This document shows, piece by piece, positions 13,744 through 22,954 of a stretch of 43,740 nucleotides of DNA; position 1 is the first letter of the stretch, and every line of letters starts with the position of its first letter. Below the pieces are notes generated by a model, which was not told the origin of the DNA, did not search any database, and saw nothing but the letters and a program-made list of their open reading frames with translations. This DNA is from a virus: IMG/VR virus record IMGVR_UViG_3300021373_001571, positions 1 through 43,740 of that record; one strand, given 5' to 3'. Position numbers and translations under genes: made by a program.

Positions 13744-15111
13744 ATGAAAAACATAAATTTAGTTTACTTACATAATGGCTTTCAATTTACTGATGAGGTC
13801 ATTGAGCACCATAATAAAATAGGATGGCTAGGAAGAGAGCCTTTGCCTTTAGAAACTCTATGCCAATTTACAGATAAAACCACATATGATTCTAAAAAAT
13901 ACAATATAAATGTAGTAAATGATTTTGTCGGTAGGGTGCCTGAAAATGCAATAAATATTTTTCCTATAGATTTTCAAAGTTTTCCTCTTTCCTATGAGGG
14001 TGCAGATCAAAACTACACATTATCAGATTTTGGTAAGTTGATAGATGAAAAAATAAAAGACATTGTGAAGTTTAATATACCTAATACAGTATTTTTGGTT
14101 TATACAAGTACAGAGCCTTATTTCTTTGATGCAAATATGTATTTTTTAGACTTATCTACAAAATATCCTCAAGCAAAATTTATACTTAGTGGATCAGGAC
14201 AAACTGAAGATTACTTTGGAAATTACGAAACATTTTTAAAGAAAAAAGAAAATGTGTATAAAATACATAAATTATGGTATTTGGATAGGGTACATTATAT
14301 AACTTCTATTTTAGGAAAGTCTACTCACGTCAATTTAAATGAAATTACACCTCCTGATCATTCTTTAGATTATGCTAATGTAAAAAATAGATTTTTACTT
14401 ACTATGCGTAATTGCAGGAGTCATAGATTGTTAATTTCTTATTTTATAGAAAATAAAGGCAACAAACTAGAAGATGTTACTTACTCAAGGAATTTTTCTA
14501 TGTCACCTCACTTCCTGGGTAATATATCAGGAAATCCAGAGACTAAAGATGAATTTGCTTATCATATGCATTTAATGACTACTGCAATGCATGATTTACT
14601 TTTAAAAGAGAAACTAACACAAAAAGAGGTCACTGGTATTACTCATACTATGTATAGTAGACCACATATAATAGATCTTAGAGATTTAAATGATAGAGGA
14701 GTACCTGGCCCTTGGTTATATGAAACAGGTTATATTTCTTTAATACCAGGAGGGGAACCTTATGGATATGGATATATAGACGAAAAACAGATGTTTCCTA
14801 TGTATTTTAAAAAGCCATTTATTACTGTTGGATGTAAGGGTCTGTATGAAGAACTAGAAAGATTAAATTTTAAAACATTTAAAAACTATTGGGATATAAG
14901 TTTTAATGAAGCAGATACATTAAAACAGAGAGTACAAGGATTTTATGATACTATAGAAAATTTGAGAAAACTTGACGATACTCAGTTTTTTGATTTAGTG
15001 CATTCGTTAAAAAATGATGTAGGGCATAATTTTAAAAACATCACAACAGGAAATTTTAGAAAAAATAGTAATAACCAGTTTTTAGAGGAGGTTATAAATG
15101 CCTGCGGTTAA
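13744..15111 (+). CDS. Glycosyltransferase-like protein 1
   Basis: A 455-residue protein starting 8 nt after the tRNA. No signal peptide. The C-terminal third has a pattern seen in exostosin- or fucosyltransferase-like phage proteins: FKKPFITVGCKGLYEELERL, then FKTFKNYWD, and a helix. A matching C-terminal pattern occurs in the protein at 40938-42083, so the two are paralogues. Elsewhere LTMRNCRSHRLLI is also typical of such proteins. The predicted role is sugar transfer, to virion, surface or small-molecule acceptors. The assignment rests on motif memory rather than a search; the family is moderately sure and the substrate unknown. Confidence 0.6.
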   Translation: MKNINLVYLHNGFQFTDEVIEHHNKIGWLGREPLPLETLCQFTDKTTYDSKKYNINVVNDFVGRVPENAINIFPIDFQSFPLSYEGADQNYTLSDFGKLIDEKIKDIVKFNIPNTVFLVYTSTEPYFFDANMYFLDLSTKYPQAKFILSGSGQTEDYFGNYETFLKKKENVYKIHKLWYLDRVHYITSILGKSTHVNLNEITPPDHSLDYANVKNRFLLTMRNCRSHRLLISYFIENKGNKLEDVTYSRNFSMSPHFLGNISGNPETKDEFAYHMHLMTTAMHDLLLKEKLTQKEVTGITHTMYSRPHIIDLRDLNDRGVPGPWLYETGYISLIPGGEPYGYGYIDEKQMFPMYFKKPFITVGCKGLYEELERLNFKTFKNYWDISFNEADTLKQRVQGFYDTIENLRKLDDTQFFDLVHSLKNDVGHNFKNITTGNFRKNSNNQFLEEVINACG

Positions 15112-15976
15112 AGGTGCAAGACCTATAAAAAATAAAGAAGTAATGGATTTTCATTTTCACTTAGAAAAAAATGAGCTTAAAATACCTACTATAGACGAGT
15201 ATCAAACTATATGGAGGGAATGGCTAAATTACAGTAATTGTAAAAGTTTAATTGGATTAGATAATTTTAAATTTGCTGATTATACACAAGGCACAAGTCA
15301 AACATTCGATCAGTTTATTTTAAGACACAGTAAAGATAGAGAAATAATAGTACTAGCAGGTGATTTTCAATATCATGCTTGTTTGGGTAAACATGTAGAA
15401 TTTACTACTATTGGATATCCACATTCATTGGAAGGCACACTTAAAGGCCCAGATTTACATGCTTTAATTATAAGTGCCCCATTTAGCGACTTTGGATGTA
15501 TACATCCTGATTTTGAAAATATTATGCGTATTTGTCATGCTTATAATATACCTGTGTGTTTAGATTTAGCATATTGGGGTATATCAAAAAATATTCATAT
15601 AAATTTAGATGATTTCCCAGCAATACAAGAAGTTACTTGTAGTTTAAGTAAACCGTTCTGTACTTTAGAAAACCATAGAGTAGGAATCAGATTTACAAAA
15701 GAATATGTTGACGATGGCGTTAGCATGTTAAATGAAGTTAAAATGCAAAATAATTTTAGTATGGCATTAGGTATAGAATATATGAAAAATTTTTCACCAG
15801 ATTATAATTGGAACAAATATAAATCTATATATGAGGATGTTTGTAATGATAATGATCTAGTTTATACAGACACAGTAATTTTTGGATTAGGAGATGAAGT
15901 GAGGCATTCTGAACATAATAGAGGTGTATCAGGAAATTATAGAGTATGTATTTCAGGATGGTTGGGTGATGATTAA
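15098..15976 (+). CDS. PLP aminotransferase-like protein
   Basis: A 292-residue protein that looks like a compact class I/II aminotransferase fold. Segments visible: HALIISAPFSDFG, IPVCLDLAYWGIS (about 150-160; Asp and Tyr of the PLP pocket), and SLSKPFCTLENHRVGIRF, where Lys at about 184 would hold PLP. It is shorter than usual (about 390), lacking much of the N-terminal region, so activity is uncertain. A strong Shine-Dalgarno sequence (GAGGAGGT) precedes the ATG, which overlaps the upstream gene by 14 bp. In this island it may supply an amino group, for example on a sugar or keto acid. Confidence 0.65.
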   Translation: MPAVKGARPIKNKEVMDFHFHLEKNELKIPTIDEYQTIWREWLNYSNCKSLIGLDNFKFADYTQGTSQTFDQFILRHSKDREIIVLAGDFQYHACLGKHVEFTTIGYPHSLEGTLKGPDLHALIISAPFSDFGCIHPDFENIMRICHAYNIPVCLDLAYWGISKNIHINLDDFPAIQEVTCSLSKPFCTLENHRVGIRFTKEYVDDGVSMLNEVKMQNNFSMALGIEYMKNFSPDYNWNKYKSIYEDVCNDNDLVYTDTVIFGLGDEVRHSEHNRGVSGNYRVCISGWLGDD

Positions 15977-16559
15977 GTTAGATACCTTAGTATTAATAGA
16001 CTTTTTTGATCATAATAATTTAGATAAAAAAATATATGATATAGAACAACAAGGAACAGAGTATAAAAAAGTTGCTAGATATTTAGAAAATTTAAGAATA
16101 GAAACAGGTATAACAGATGTAGTTTATTCTGCATATGGTTCTAATTATGAATTAAATCCAAATTGTACTGACCCTGCATTTAAGCAACACAGAACATTTC
16201 CACCTGATCAAATTAACAGACATGCTTTATATAGTGTTGAAGAAAAACCTGAGTTATTTAAAGACAAAGCAATTTTAGTTGCAGGGAATTCTTTTTGGTC
16301 CTGTGTTAGACAACAAGATTTAGGAATACTTAATTTATCTAAATCTGGCGTTAAATCAATTTGGAGCTCGCCTGGTATTACTGGATATTACTCTCCTAGA
16401 GGAAAAACTCCGGAAGATATTTTTAAACAAACTAAAAAACCTATACCATATATTAACGCCACCATAAAGGATTTTAGAGAAGATGAAAGTTTTAAATGGC
16501 GTAAAGTAGAACTTACTGATAATCATTGTATTTTTAAGTGCGATATTATAAATACTTAG
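15969..16559 (+). CDS. Hypothetical island protein, 196 aa
   Basis: The ATG at 15969 is preferred; it overlaps the previous gene by 8 bp. A soluble protein with an N-terminal beta strand (LDTLVLIDFFD), a central KDKAILVAGNSFWSCVRQQD and a C-terminal IFKCDI. The alternating strand and helix pattern suggests an alpha/beta fold, perhaps Rossmann-like, but no motif identifies a family. Its place inside a run of overlapping metabolic genes suggests a role in the same pathway. Confidence 0.65.
   Translation: MIKLDTLVLIDFFDHNNLDKKIYDIEQQGTEYKKVARYLENLRIETGITDVVYSAYGSNYELNPNCTDPAFKQHRTFPPDQINRHALYSVEEKPELFKDKAILVAGNSFWSCVRQQDLGILNLSKSGVKSIWSSPGITGYYSPRGKTPEDIFKQTKKPIPYINATIKDFREDESFKWRKVELTDNHCIFKCDIINT
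16547..16554 (+). promoter_or_regulatory. Late promoter, perfect TATAAATA
   Basis: An exact T4 late box at the very end of the upstream gene. The predicted start near 16561 leaves a leader of about 28 nt with AGGAG before the amidinotransferase ATG at 16589. Confidence 0.7.
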
Positions 16560-16588
16560 TTATATAATACATCACAGGAGACACACAA

Positions 16589-17650
16589 ATGATAGTAAAT
16601 TCTCACAACGATTGGGATCCTTTGGAGGAGATAATTGTTGGACATGCTCACCACAGCAGAATAGCAACTGACATTTCAGCAAGAAGTTTCAGTTATGCAA
16701 ACTTTCCAAAAGAAGACGTAGAAAAATTAGAAGGCACTTACCCACAATGGGTGATTGATGAGGCCAATGAAGATGCAGATGGTCTAGCAGATGCATTAAC
16801 AAAAATGGGTGTAAAAGTACACCGCCCAAAAATTATAGATTGGGACAATGTAAATTATGACATTGGACAAGGTTGGAACACTAAAGGCTGGTACAGTTGG
16901 TGCCCCAGAGACTTAATATTACCATTAGGTGATATGCTTATTGAAACTCCTACTCCTGTAAGAGCAAGATATTTTGAAACAAGATTATACGAAGACATTA
17001 TGTATGAAGCATTTGAAGACGGTGCTTTATGGATGTCAGCACCTAAGCCAAAGTTACATGATGACATGTATACGTTTGAAGACATTGAAGACAAACCAAC
17101 ATTATTAAACCATGAAATATGTTTTGATGCACCTAACATTGTTAGAGTTGGTAAAGACTTATTGTATCAAGTCAGTAATAGTGGTAACATGAAAGGTTAC
17201 AAATGGTTGAAAAGATTATTAGAACCTATGGGTTACAAAATGCATTATAGTGAACTTTATAGTTTTGCACATTTTGATAGCACTATTGTTCCACTTAGAC
17301 CAGGGCTAGTACTTATGAACAGCTCAAGGGTAACACCTGAAAATTGTCCTGAGATGTTTAAGAAGTGGGATAAAATTTGGTTCGACGATTGTGTAGTGCA
17401 AGGAAGTAAGTTAGCAGAGCAAGGTTACATGCCTCCATGCTCACCTTATATTGGTATGAATTTATTAAGTGTAGATGAAAATACAGTAGTGTTAGACTCA
17501 GCACAAGAGCCTCTGATGCGAGAACTAGACAAGTATGGTATAGATAGTGTACCTGTTCAGTTTAGGCACTCTATGACGTTGTCTGGCGGTATTCATTGTG
17601 CTACATTAGACTTAAGACGTAAAGGTACTTTAGAAAGTTATTGTGATTAA
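16589..17650 (+). CDS. Amidinotransferase (AGAT family)
   Basis: A 353-residue member of the arginine:glycine/inosamine amidinotransferase family, which moves the guanidino group of arginine to an amine acceptor through a cysteine intermediate. Visible: VNSHNDWDPLEEIIVG at the start, WCPRDLILPLGD, FDAPNIVRVGKDLLYQVSN (about 178-196, catalytic Asp), FAHFDSTIVPLRPG (about 226, catalytic His) and SGGIHCATLDLRRKG (about 332-346, nucleophile Cys at about 337). Length is normal for the family and the catalytic triad is intact. It has AGGAG and its own late promoter. The acceptor is unknown; the aminotransferase next door could produce the amine. Confidence 0.9.
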   Translation: MIVNSHNDWDPLEEIIVGHAHHSRIATDISARSFSYANFPKEDVEKLEGTYPQWVIDEANEDADGLADALTKMGVKVHRPKIIDWDNVNYDIGQGWNTKGWYSWCPRDLILPLGDMLIETPTPVRARYFETRLYEDIMYEAFEDGALWMSAPKPKLHDDMYTFEDIEDKPTLLNHEICFDAPNIVRVGKDLLYQVSNSGNMKGYKWLKRLLEPMGYKMHYSELYSFAHFDSTIVPLRPGLVLMNSSRVTPENCPEMFKKWDKIWFDDCVVQGSKLAEQGYMPPCSPYIGMNLLSVDENTVVLDSAQEPLMRELDKYGIDSVPVQFRHSMTLSGGIHCATLDLRRKGTLESYCD

Positions 17651-18137
17651 ATACGGAAAGATTGATAATTTTGGAATCACTCATGATCAAATGAGTCAGT
17701 TAAACTTTGACGATTATTTTCAATGTTATCAGCAAACACCTGCCGTAGAAAAATATTATACAAAACATAATAGTAGTATATGGCAGATGTTTGAAACCTC
17801 TCCTCAATGGGTACACGATTTAGCATTGAAAATACCACAAGACTTTGACCATCATGTTGTAAGTGTAATAAACATAGAACCTGGTCAAACAATACCGCAT
17901 CATGTAGATAAACATTTTAAACTTAAACAAGAACACGGTGAAGGCGAAAGTTATCGATACTTGATATTTTTAGAAGATTGGAAACGTGGGCATTATTATG
18001 AAGTACACGATCAACCTTTTGTTAAATGGAAGGCAGGTGAATGGGTAAAGTTTGGCGTAGACGATTGGCATATAGCAGGTAATATGGGAGAGGAACCATT
18101 TTACTCTGCACAGATAACAGTACTTAAAAATGTATAA
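17643..18137 (+). CDS. 2OG-Fe(II) oxygenase, island copy 1
   Basis: A 164-residue protein starting with GTG at 17643 and overlapping the amidinotransferase stop by 8 bp. The jelly-roll pattern is clear: VSVINIEPGQTIPHHVDKH (iron ligands His and Asp at about 84-88), YLIFLEDWKRGHYYE, WKAGEWVKFGVDDWHIAGN (distal His at about 141) and a final strand FYSAQITVL. The usual Arg after the distal His is not obvious. It shares its plan with the next gene, so the pair arose by duplication. Predicted hydroxylase of an island product or of a protein. Confidence 0.75.
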   Translation: MIKYGKIDNFGITHDQMSQLNFDDYFQCYQQTPAVEKYYTKHNSSIWQMFETSPQWVHDLALKIPQDFDHHVVSVINIEPGQTIPHHVDKHFKLKQEHGEGESYRYLIFLEDWKRGHYYEVHDQPFVKWKAGEWVKFGVDDWHIAGNMGEEPFYSAQITVLKNV

Positions 18138-18675
18138 AGGTTATGTAGATATAGAACATATAACAGATGAAATGTTATATAGGCTTAAATTCACAGAACA
18201 TACTAATACTGTTTACAGTGGAGGTTACTGGAAAAGTTTAGGAGTAGCAGTACCAGATTACCCACATGAAGCACCTTGGGTATGGCAAGTTTTTGAAGAT
18301 GATTGCCCAAGTTGGGTTCATGGTGTATATGATCATTTTAGTGATTGGTTACATTATGGTATAGTTACTGTCAATAAATTAATGCCAGGCAGATTTATTG
18401 CACCACATGTTGATACGTTATATAAAATGCGTAAAAAAGCAGAACGAGAAGATATGGATACGGAAGGAATGGTACCTGTAAGAGTAAATTTATTCTTACA
18501 AGACAGATTAATGGGCCATTATATAGAAATAGAGAATGAAAGTTGGTTAGATTATAAGAAAGGCGACTTTACTATAATACGGCCAGACTTAGTTCATTCA
18601 GTCGCTAACCTAGGTTACGAACCTAGATTTACAATGCAACTCACAGGGTATGCAAAAGAAGAGGATATAACATGA
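18130..18675 (+). CDS. 2OG-Fe(II) oxygenase, island copy 2
   Basis: A 181-residue paralogue of the preceding protein, overlapping it by 8 bp. Motifs: VNKLMPGRFIAPHVDTLYK (His and Asp ligands at about 92-94), VRVNLFLQDRLMGHYIEIE, YKKGDFTIIRPDLVHSVAN (distal His at about 155) and EPRFTMQLTGY, where Arg is placed to bind 2-oxoglutarate. This copy has the complete set of expected residues. Its stop overlaps the epimerase start by 4 bp. Confidence 0.78.
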   Translation: MYKGYVDIEHITDEMLYRLKFTEHTNTVYSGGYWKSLGVAVPDYPHEAPWVWQVFEDDCPSWVHGVYDHFSDWLHYGIVTVNKLMPGRFIAPHVDTLYKMRKKAEREDMDTEGMVPVRVNLFLQDRLMGHYIEIENESWLDYKKGDFTIIRPDLVHSVANLGYEPRFTMQLTGYAKEEDIT

Positions 18676-19628
18676 GAATTTTTATAACAGGAGCAGACGG
18701 TTTTATAGGTCAGCACATGGTGGAGAGATTAAAGGATAAACATGAACTAGGGTTTCTATCAGAAGATTTAAGAGATCATGCCAAAGTTGCTATGCAGATA
18801 TCTACATTTGATCCTGAAATAATTGTACACTTGGCGGCAAGAACCGAAGTAGAACAAAGTTTTTATGAACAAATTACATTTAGTGACATTAACTATACTG
18901 GCACAGTCAATCTGATAGAAGTTGCAAAAGAACTCCCAAATTTAAAAAACTTTGTGTTTGCAAGTACTATGGAAGTATATGGCTGGCAACCAATAAGCGA
19001 TTTGATCAGAGACGGAAAAGAGGAAGGTATTATTGCATTTAACGAAGCGACACCTCCAAATCCAAATGCCCCCTACGCCGTTGCAAAATATGGCTGTGAA
19101 AAATATTTAGAATATGCACACAGAAGTTATGGCTTACCATTTACAGCAATACGTCAAACAAATGCTTACGGTAGAAAAGACAATGACTTTTTTGTAACTG
19201 AACAAATAATCACACAAATGCTTAAAAATCCTAAAGAAATAAATTTAGGTTACGGTGAACCATACAGGAACTTTATTTACATTGATGACTTACTTGATGC
19301 TTGGGAAACTGTAATTACAAATCCAGAAAAATGTGCTGGTGAAATATTTTGTATTGGTCCAGATAACGCAATTAAAATTAAGGACTATGTAAAATTAATT
19401 GCTGATAAATTAGATTGGGAAGGCCATGTCAATTGGAATACTAAGCCAAAAAGACCTGGAGAAATTTATCTACTTAACAGCACCAATCATAAAATTACTA
19501 CTAGGCTTGGATGGTTTCCTAAAGTAGAACTAAGTGAAGGATTAGATAAAACTATTTCTGTTTGGAAAAACATTATAGAGAATAACATACCTCATAATCA
19601 GAGAAAAAATTTTAGCAGAGGAAAATAA
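18672..19628 (+). CDS. NAD-dependent sugar epimerase/dehydratase
   Basis: A 318-residue extended short-chain dehydrogenase. Residues 1-20 carry the Rossmann motif ITGADGFIGQH; FVFASTMEVYG gives the catalytic Ser/Thr strand, and PYAVAKYGCEKY the YxxxK pair (about 135 and 139). NAYGRKDNDFFVTEQII and YRNFIYIDDLLDA are typical of nucleotide-sugar epimerases and 4,6-dehydratases. The exact sugar cannot be read from this. Overlaps on both sides (ATGA before, TAATG after) place it inside one translational unit with the oxygenases and the radical SAM gene. Confidence 0.88.
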   Translation: MRIFITGADGFIGQHMVERLKDKHELGFLSEDLRDHAKVAMQISTFDPEIIVHLAARTEVEQSFYEQITFSDINYTGTVNLIEVAKELPNLKNFVFASTMEVYGWQPISDLIRDGKEEGIIAFNEATPPNPNAPYAVAKYGCEKYLEYAHRSYGLPFTAIRQTNAYGRKDNDFFVTEQIITQMLKNPKEINLGYGEPYRNFIYIDDLLDAWETVITNPEKCAGEIFCIGPDNAIKIKDYVKLIADKLDWEGHVNWNTKPKRPGEIYLLNSTNHKITTRLGWFPKVELSEGLDKTISVWKNIIENNIPHNQRKNFSRGK

Positions 19629-21496
19629 TGTTCCAACTGGGCCTTATCCAGCCTAACTTTCAGACTGGTCCTAAACATCTGAATAGTTTTTACTTGCCTT
19701 ATACTGTAGGCTTACTGTGGTCTTATGTAAAGCAATCTCCTTTAATACAACAAAACTACAAAGTATATGACATGCTTTTTAGACGTGATAATGTTTATGA
19801 AGCAGTCGAGCATTACAAAAACTGTGATATTTTATTTGTAAGTTTTTATATTTGGAGTTCTAAATACTGTTTTAGATTTTCCGAACTTGTAAAAGAGGCA
19901 AATCCAAACATAAAAATTATTGCAGGTGGCCCAGATTTAGATTGGAGAGATAAACAGTTTTTTAACAAAAATCCTTTTATAGACTTTCTAGTAGTTGGGG
20001 AAGGAGAAATTGCTTGTCAAAAAATACTGGAAGATATTGTAAATGACAATGTAGAAAAGAAAATTTATCAAGAACCCAGAATGAAAGATCTAGACATACC
20101 TAGTCCTTATCTGGACGGCATATTTGATGAACTTATGGCAAAGCATACTGATATAGAATGGATACCTACATTAGAAACAGACAGAGGTTGCCCTTATGCT
20201 TGTACGTTTTGTGATTGGGGTAGTGCTACGGCCAGCAAAATGTTTAAAGTTTATTTTGACAGAATGGAAAATGAACTAAAATGGTTTGCAGAAAAGCAGT
20301 TGCCTTTTATGGCAATGACTAACAGTAACTTTGGTATTTTTAAAGACAGAGATATGCAAATTGCAAATATTATAAAACAAAATCGTATAGATACAGGATA
20401 TCCTAGTGGCATAAGTGTAAGTTATGCAAAAAACAGTAACAAAACAATAGTAGAGATTTTAAAGATATTTGATGAAGTTAAAATACAAACAGGTTTTGTT
20501 TTAAGTTTGCAAACAGGTGATGACAATGTATTAGAAATAATTAAACGTAAAAATTTAAAAATAAATGTTCTTGAAGATATTGTGGAGTTGGCAAATGAAA
20601 ATAATATTCCATTGCTTACGGAACTTATAGTTGGGCTACCAGGGGAAACAAAAGAAAGTTGGATTGCAGGACTAGAGAAAATTTTGCAGTCAGGCATTAC
20701 GCAGTTGGAAGTTTTTAAACTGGCACTACTTGTAAATGCACCTATGATGGATAGCCAAGCAAAAGATTATGAGTACAACACATTTAGCTCATATGATTAC
20801 TTTTATGACACAAACGAACAAAATATTTTAAGCGAAATAGAACAGGGTATAGGAGAAAATATACAATTAGTTTTAAGTAATAAAACTATGAGCCTGGACG
20901 ACATGAGATATATTTTAAAATTTACATGGTTCCTGATTGGCATGTATTCAGGTGGTGTTAGTAGATTTATTGCAGACTATTTACACAAGAATAAAAATAT
21001 TGAATATATGAAGTTGCATACAGATTTGTTTGAACATTTTATGCAACATGAATTTTTATTTAAAGAAGTTTTAGATCAGATGGACGAGTGTTTAGACGAA
21101 TGGATAGAAAAAGGATACGTTACTAAAAAATTAGGTGGCTTTAGTTTTATTGGCTGGAACTTTATAAGTTGCTTTACACCTATTTTACATTCACGAAACA
21201 TAGTTAAAGAAACTATCACAGACGTTAGAAATTTTATACAATCTAATTATGATATATCAAATGAAGTTTTAGATGAGTATGAATTATTTTCTAATAATTT
21301 TATCAAACAGTACGGTGAGTATCATACTACACCAAAAATTATAGAGTCTAAAACAGACTTACTACCTCATAGCAAATATGAGTTTTCAGACAGATACGAT
21401 CAATTCCCACAAACAAAAGAAGAGCATATAGAGTTAGTTGTGTTTGGCAGACGCAAATCCTGGTACCTAAATAAAATTTTATCCTTGACAAAATAA
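19628..21496 (+). CDS. Cobalamin-type radical SAM protein
   Basis: A 622-residue protein. N-terminal domain (about 1-140) is a B12-binding-like Rossmann fold with DILFVSFYIWSSKYC, IKIIAGGPD and IDFLVVGEGE; the classic DxHxxG cobalamin ligand motif is not seen. The radical SAM domain follows with TDRGCPYACTFCDWG (C-x3-C-x2-C at about 188-195), then LQTGDDNVLEIIKRKN and ELIVGLPGETKESW. The C-terminal 200 residues are helical and unassigned. Such enzymes do methylations or rearrangements in natural-product and lipid pathways. It is last in the island unit, and its end overlaps a promoter for the next genes. Confidence 0.88.
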   Translation: MFQLGLIQPNFQTGPKHLNSFYLPYTVGLLWSYVKQSPLIQQNYKVYDMLFRRDNVYEAVEHYKNCDILFVSFYIWSSKYCFRFSELVKEANPNIKIIAGGPDLDWRDKQFFNKNPFIDFLVVGEGEIACQKILEDIVNDNVEKKIYQEPRMKDLDIPSPYLDGIFDELMAKHTDIEWIPTLETDRGCPYACTFCDWGSATASKMFKVYFDRMENELKWFAEKQLPFMAMTNSNFGIFKDRDMQIANIIKQNRIDTGYPSGISVSYAKNSNKTIVEILKIFDEVKIQTGFVLSLQTGDDNVLEIIKRKNLKINVLEDIVELANENNIPLLTELIVGLPGETKESWIAGLEKILQSGITQLEVFKLALLVNAPMMDSQAKDYEYNTFSSYDYFYDTNEQNILSEIEQGIGENIQLVLSNKTMSLDDMRYILKFTWFLIGMYSGGVSRFIADYLHKNKNIEYMKLHTDLFEHFMQHEFLFKEVLDQMDECLDEWIEKGYVTKKLGGFSFIGWNFISCFTPILHSRNIVKETITDVRNFIQSNYDISNEVLDEYELFSNNFIKQYGEYHTTPKIIESKTDLLPHSKYEFSDRYDQFPQTKEEHIELVVFGRRKSWYLNKILSLTK

Positions 21497-21513
21497 AAAT
21501 TGTTTGTTAAACT
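21485..21513 (+). promoter_or_regulatory. Sigma70 promoter, extended -10
   Basis: TTGACA (21485-21490), a 17-bp spacer and TAAACT (21508-21513) preceded by TGT. The predicted start near 21520 lies just before AGGAG and the ATG at 21537. Confidence 0.6.
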
Positions 21514-21536
21514 AGATTTTTTAACAGGAGATTTCT

Positions 21537-21761
21537 ATGGACTTTAGTATTATATTTTTGCTTTTTGTAGTAGCAAATAGTTATTTTATGTTCAAAGCAG
21601 GCGAAAAAGCAGGAAAATTTACTGGAATGATAAGTATTGTTCAGTTCTTTAAGCAAAAAAACGTACTTAAAGATAAAAATGATATAATAGGGTTTAAAAA
21701 ATGGCCTATAGCAATACAGTTGTTATATACAGACCCAAACCCAGAATTATTTAAGGATTGA
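21537..21761 (+). CDS. Small membrane protein, 74 aa
   Basis: One N-terminal membrane segment (about residues 4-19, IIFLLFVVANSYFMF), then a cytoplasmic tail with GEKAGKF and KKWPIAIQLLY. AGGAG precedes the ATG. It resembles small single-span proteins common in marine T4-like phages. Function unknown. Confidence 0.6.
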   Translation: MDFSIIFLLFVVANSYFMFKAGEKAGKFTGMISIVQFFKQKNVLKDKNDIIGFKKWPIAIQLLYTDPNPELFKD

Positions 21762-21770
21762 ACAACACAC

Positions 21771-22931
21771 ATGCCAAAAAGAAAGCAACAACGTAGCATC
21801 TATATTACAAAAGAACCTGAGTGGCAAACGTTCAGGGCTCTCACAGACATAAAAGAACAAGAAGAAGCATTTCATAAATGTGAATATTTTGTTAGAACAG
21901 AAATACCTAAAAAGAAATTAGTTGCTTCTGTTAGAAATTGGGTTAAAGATAAGTCAGGATGGTCTAAAGAAGAGCAAAAGATTGTTTTAGCAAATCCAGA
22001 TTGGGCCTTTAGTGCTACAGGAATTTCTACATTTATTGAATACAAATTGGGTTATATTCCTGAAAACATTTTAAACCATTTACATAAAAGAAAAGACGAA
22101 TGGTTAACACGTGGCAAAGGTGTAATTGCAGAAAAGAAAGAAAAAGCAGAAAAAACTAATAAAAAAGTTATTAGCATTCAGGAAAGAATGAAAATGCAGG
22201 TGGAAAGTTTATGTGCAGATTGGGAGTATAAATTAGATTGTTTAGTTGAAGGGGAATTAACATTAAAGGATTTTGAACCATATAAAGATATTATATCATA
22301 CAGACCAGAGATAAAGGCCGCCCATGCCAAACTTATAAAAGAAGATTTTGAGCCAGCATACCAAGAAGCATTGGAAGTTAAAGAATGGAGTGATCCTGAT
22401 ATTAAAGAGGGGTATAGTCACTTTTCCGCCAAGCAACGAAAAGAGTATCTAGAATTTTTTGAAAAGATTAATACAGCATGTGATACTACTATTCAAACAA
22501 AGGTTACTACAAGAAAAGCTCGTAAACCTAAAGCAAGAAGCAAAGATTCAATTATAAAAAAATTAAAGTATCAGATTAATGATAGTGAACTAGGCATAGC
22601 AAGTATACATCCTACAGATATTGTTAATGCAAATGAAATTTGGGTATACAATACAAAGACTAGAAAACTAGGTGTTTATCATGCTATTAATAAAGACCCT
22701 AAAAATTTAGCAAGACCCGGCTCAGGCTTAATGGTAAAAGGTACAACTATACAAGACTTTGATGAAGAATCAAGTGTGCAAAAAACATTGCGTAAACCTA
22801 AAGAACAAATTAATAATTGGACCGGAAAAGCAAAAACAAAATTTGCAAAAGCATTTGACGAGCTTACTACAACAGGTATAAAAATGAATGGCAGAATTAA
22901 TGATAATACTATTATTCTTAAGGCATTTTAA
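21771..22931 (+). CDS. Conserved T4-like marine phage protein
   Basis: A 386-residue, Lys/Glu-rich soluble protein, with long charged helices in the first two thirds (for example EKKEKAEKTNKKVISIQERM) and a basic linker RKARKPKARSK near residue 250. The C-terminal 120 residues form a compact domain with NANEIWVYNTKTRKLGVY and a conserved-looking end, KFAKAFDELTTTGIKMNGR. From memory, this C-terminal pattern recurs in T4-like cyanophages near the neck genes. The basic linker suggests nucleic-acid contact. Function unknown. Confidence 0.65.
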   Translation: MPKRKQQRSIYITKEPEWQTFRALTDIKEQEEAFHKCEYFVRTEIPKKKLVASVRNWVKDKSGWSKEEQKIVLANPDWAFSATGISTFIEYKLGYIPENILNHLHKRKDEWLTRGKGVIAEKKEKAEKTNKKVISIQERMKMQVESLCADWEYKLDCLVEGELTLKDFEPYKDIISYRPEIKAAHAKLIKEDFEPAYQEALEVKEWSDPDIKEGYSHFSAKQRKEYLEFFEKINTACDTTIQTKVTTRKARKPKARSKDSIIKKLKYQINDSELGIASIHPTDIVNANEIWVYNTKTRKLGVYHAINKDPKNLARPGSGLMVKGTTIQDFDEESSVQKTLRKPKEQINNWTGKAKTKFAKAFDELTTTGIKMNGRINDNTIILKAF

Positions 22932-22941
22932 TTACGAAAAC

Positions 22942-22949
22942 GATAAATA
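22942..22949 (+). promoter_or_regulatory. Late promoter, leaderless type
   Basis: GATAAATA, GTAGT, then the ATG of the gp13-like gene at 22955. No Shine-Dalgarno sequence. Confidence 0.7.
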
Positions 22950-22954
22950 GTAGT

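Noticed and set aside
17643-17656. Late-promoter-like GATTAAATA at the start of the first island oxygenase
   Set aside because: It has an extra base against the box, lies downstream of the GTG start, and the gene is already coupled to the amidinotransferase by an 8-bp overlap.
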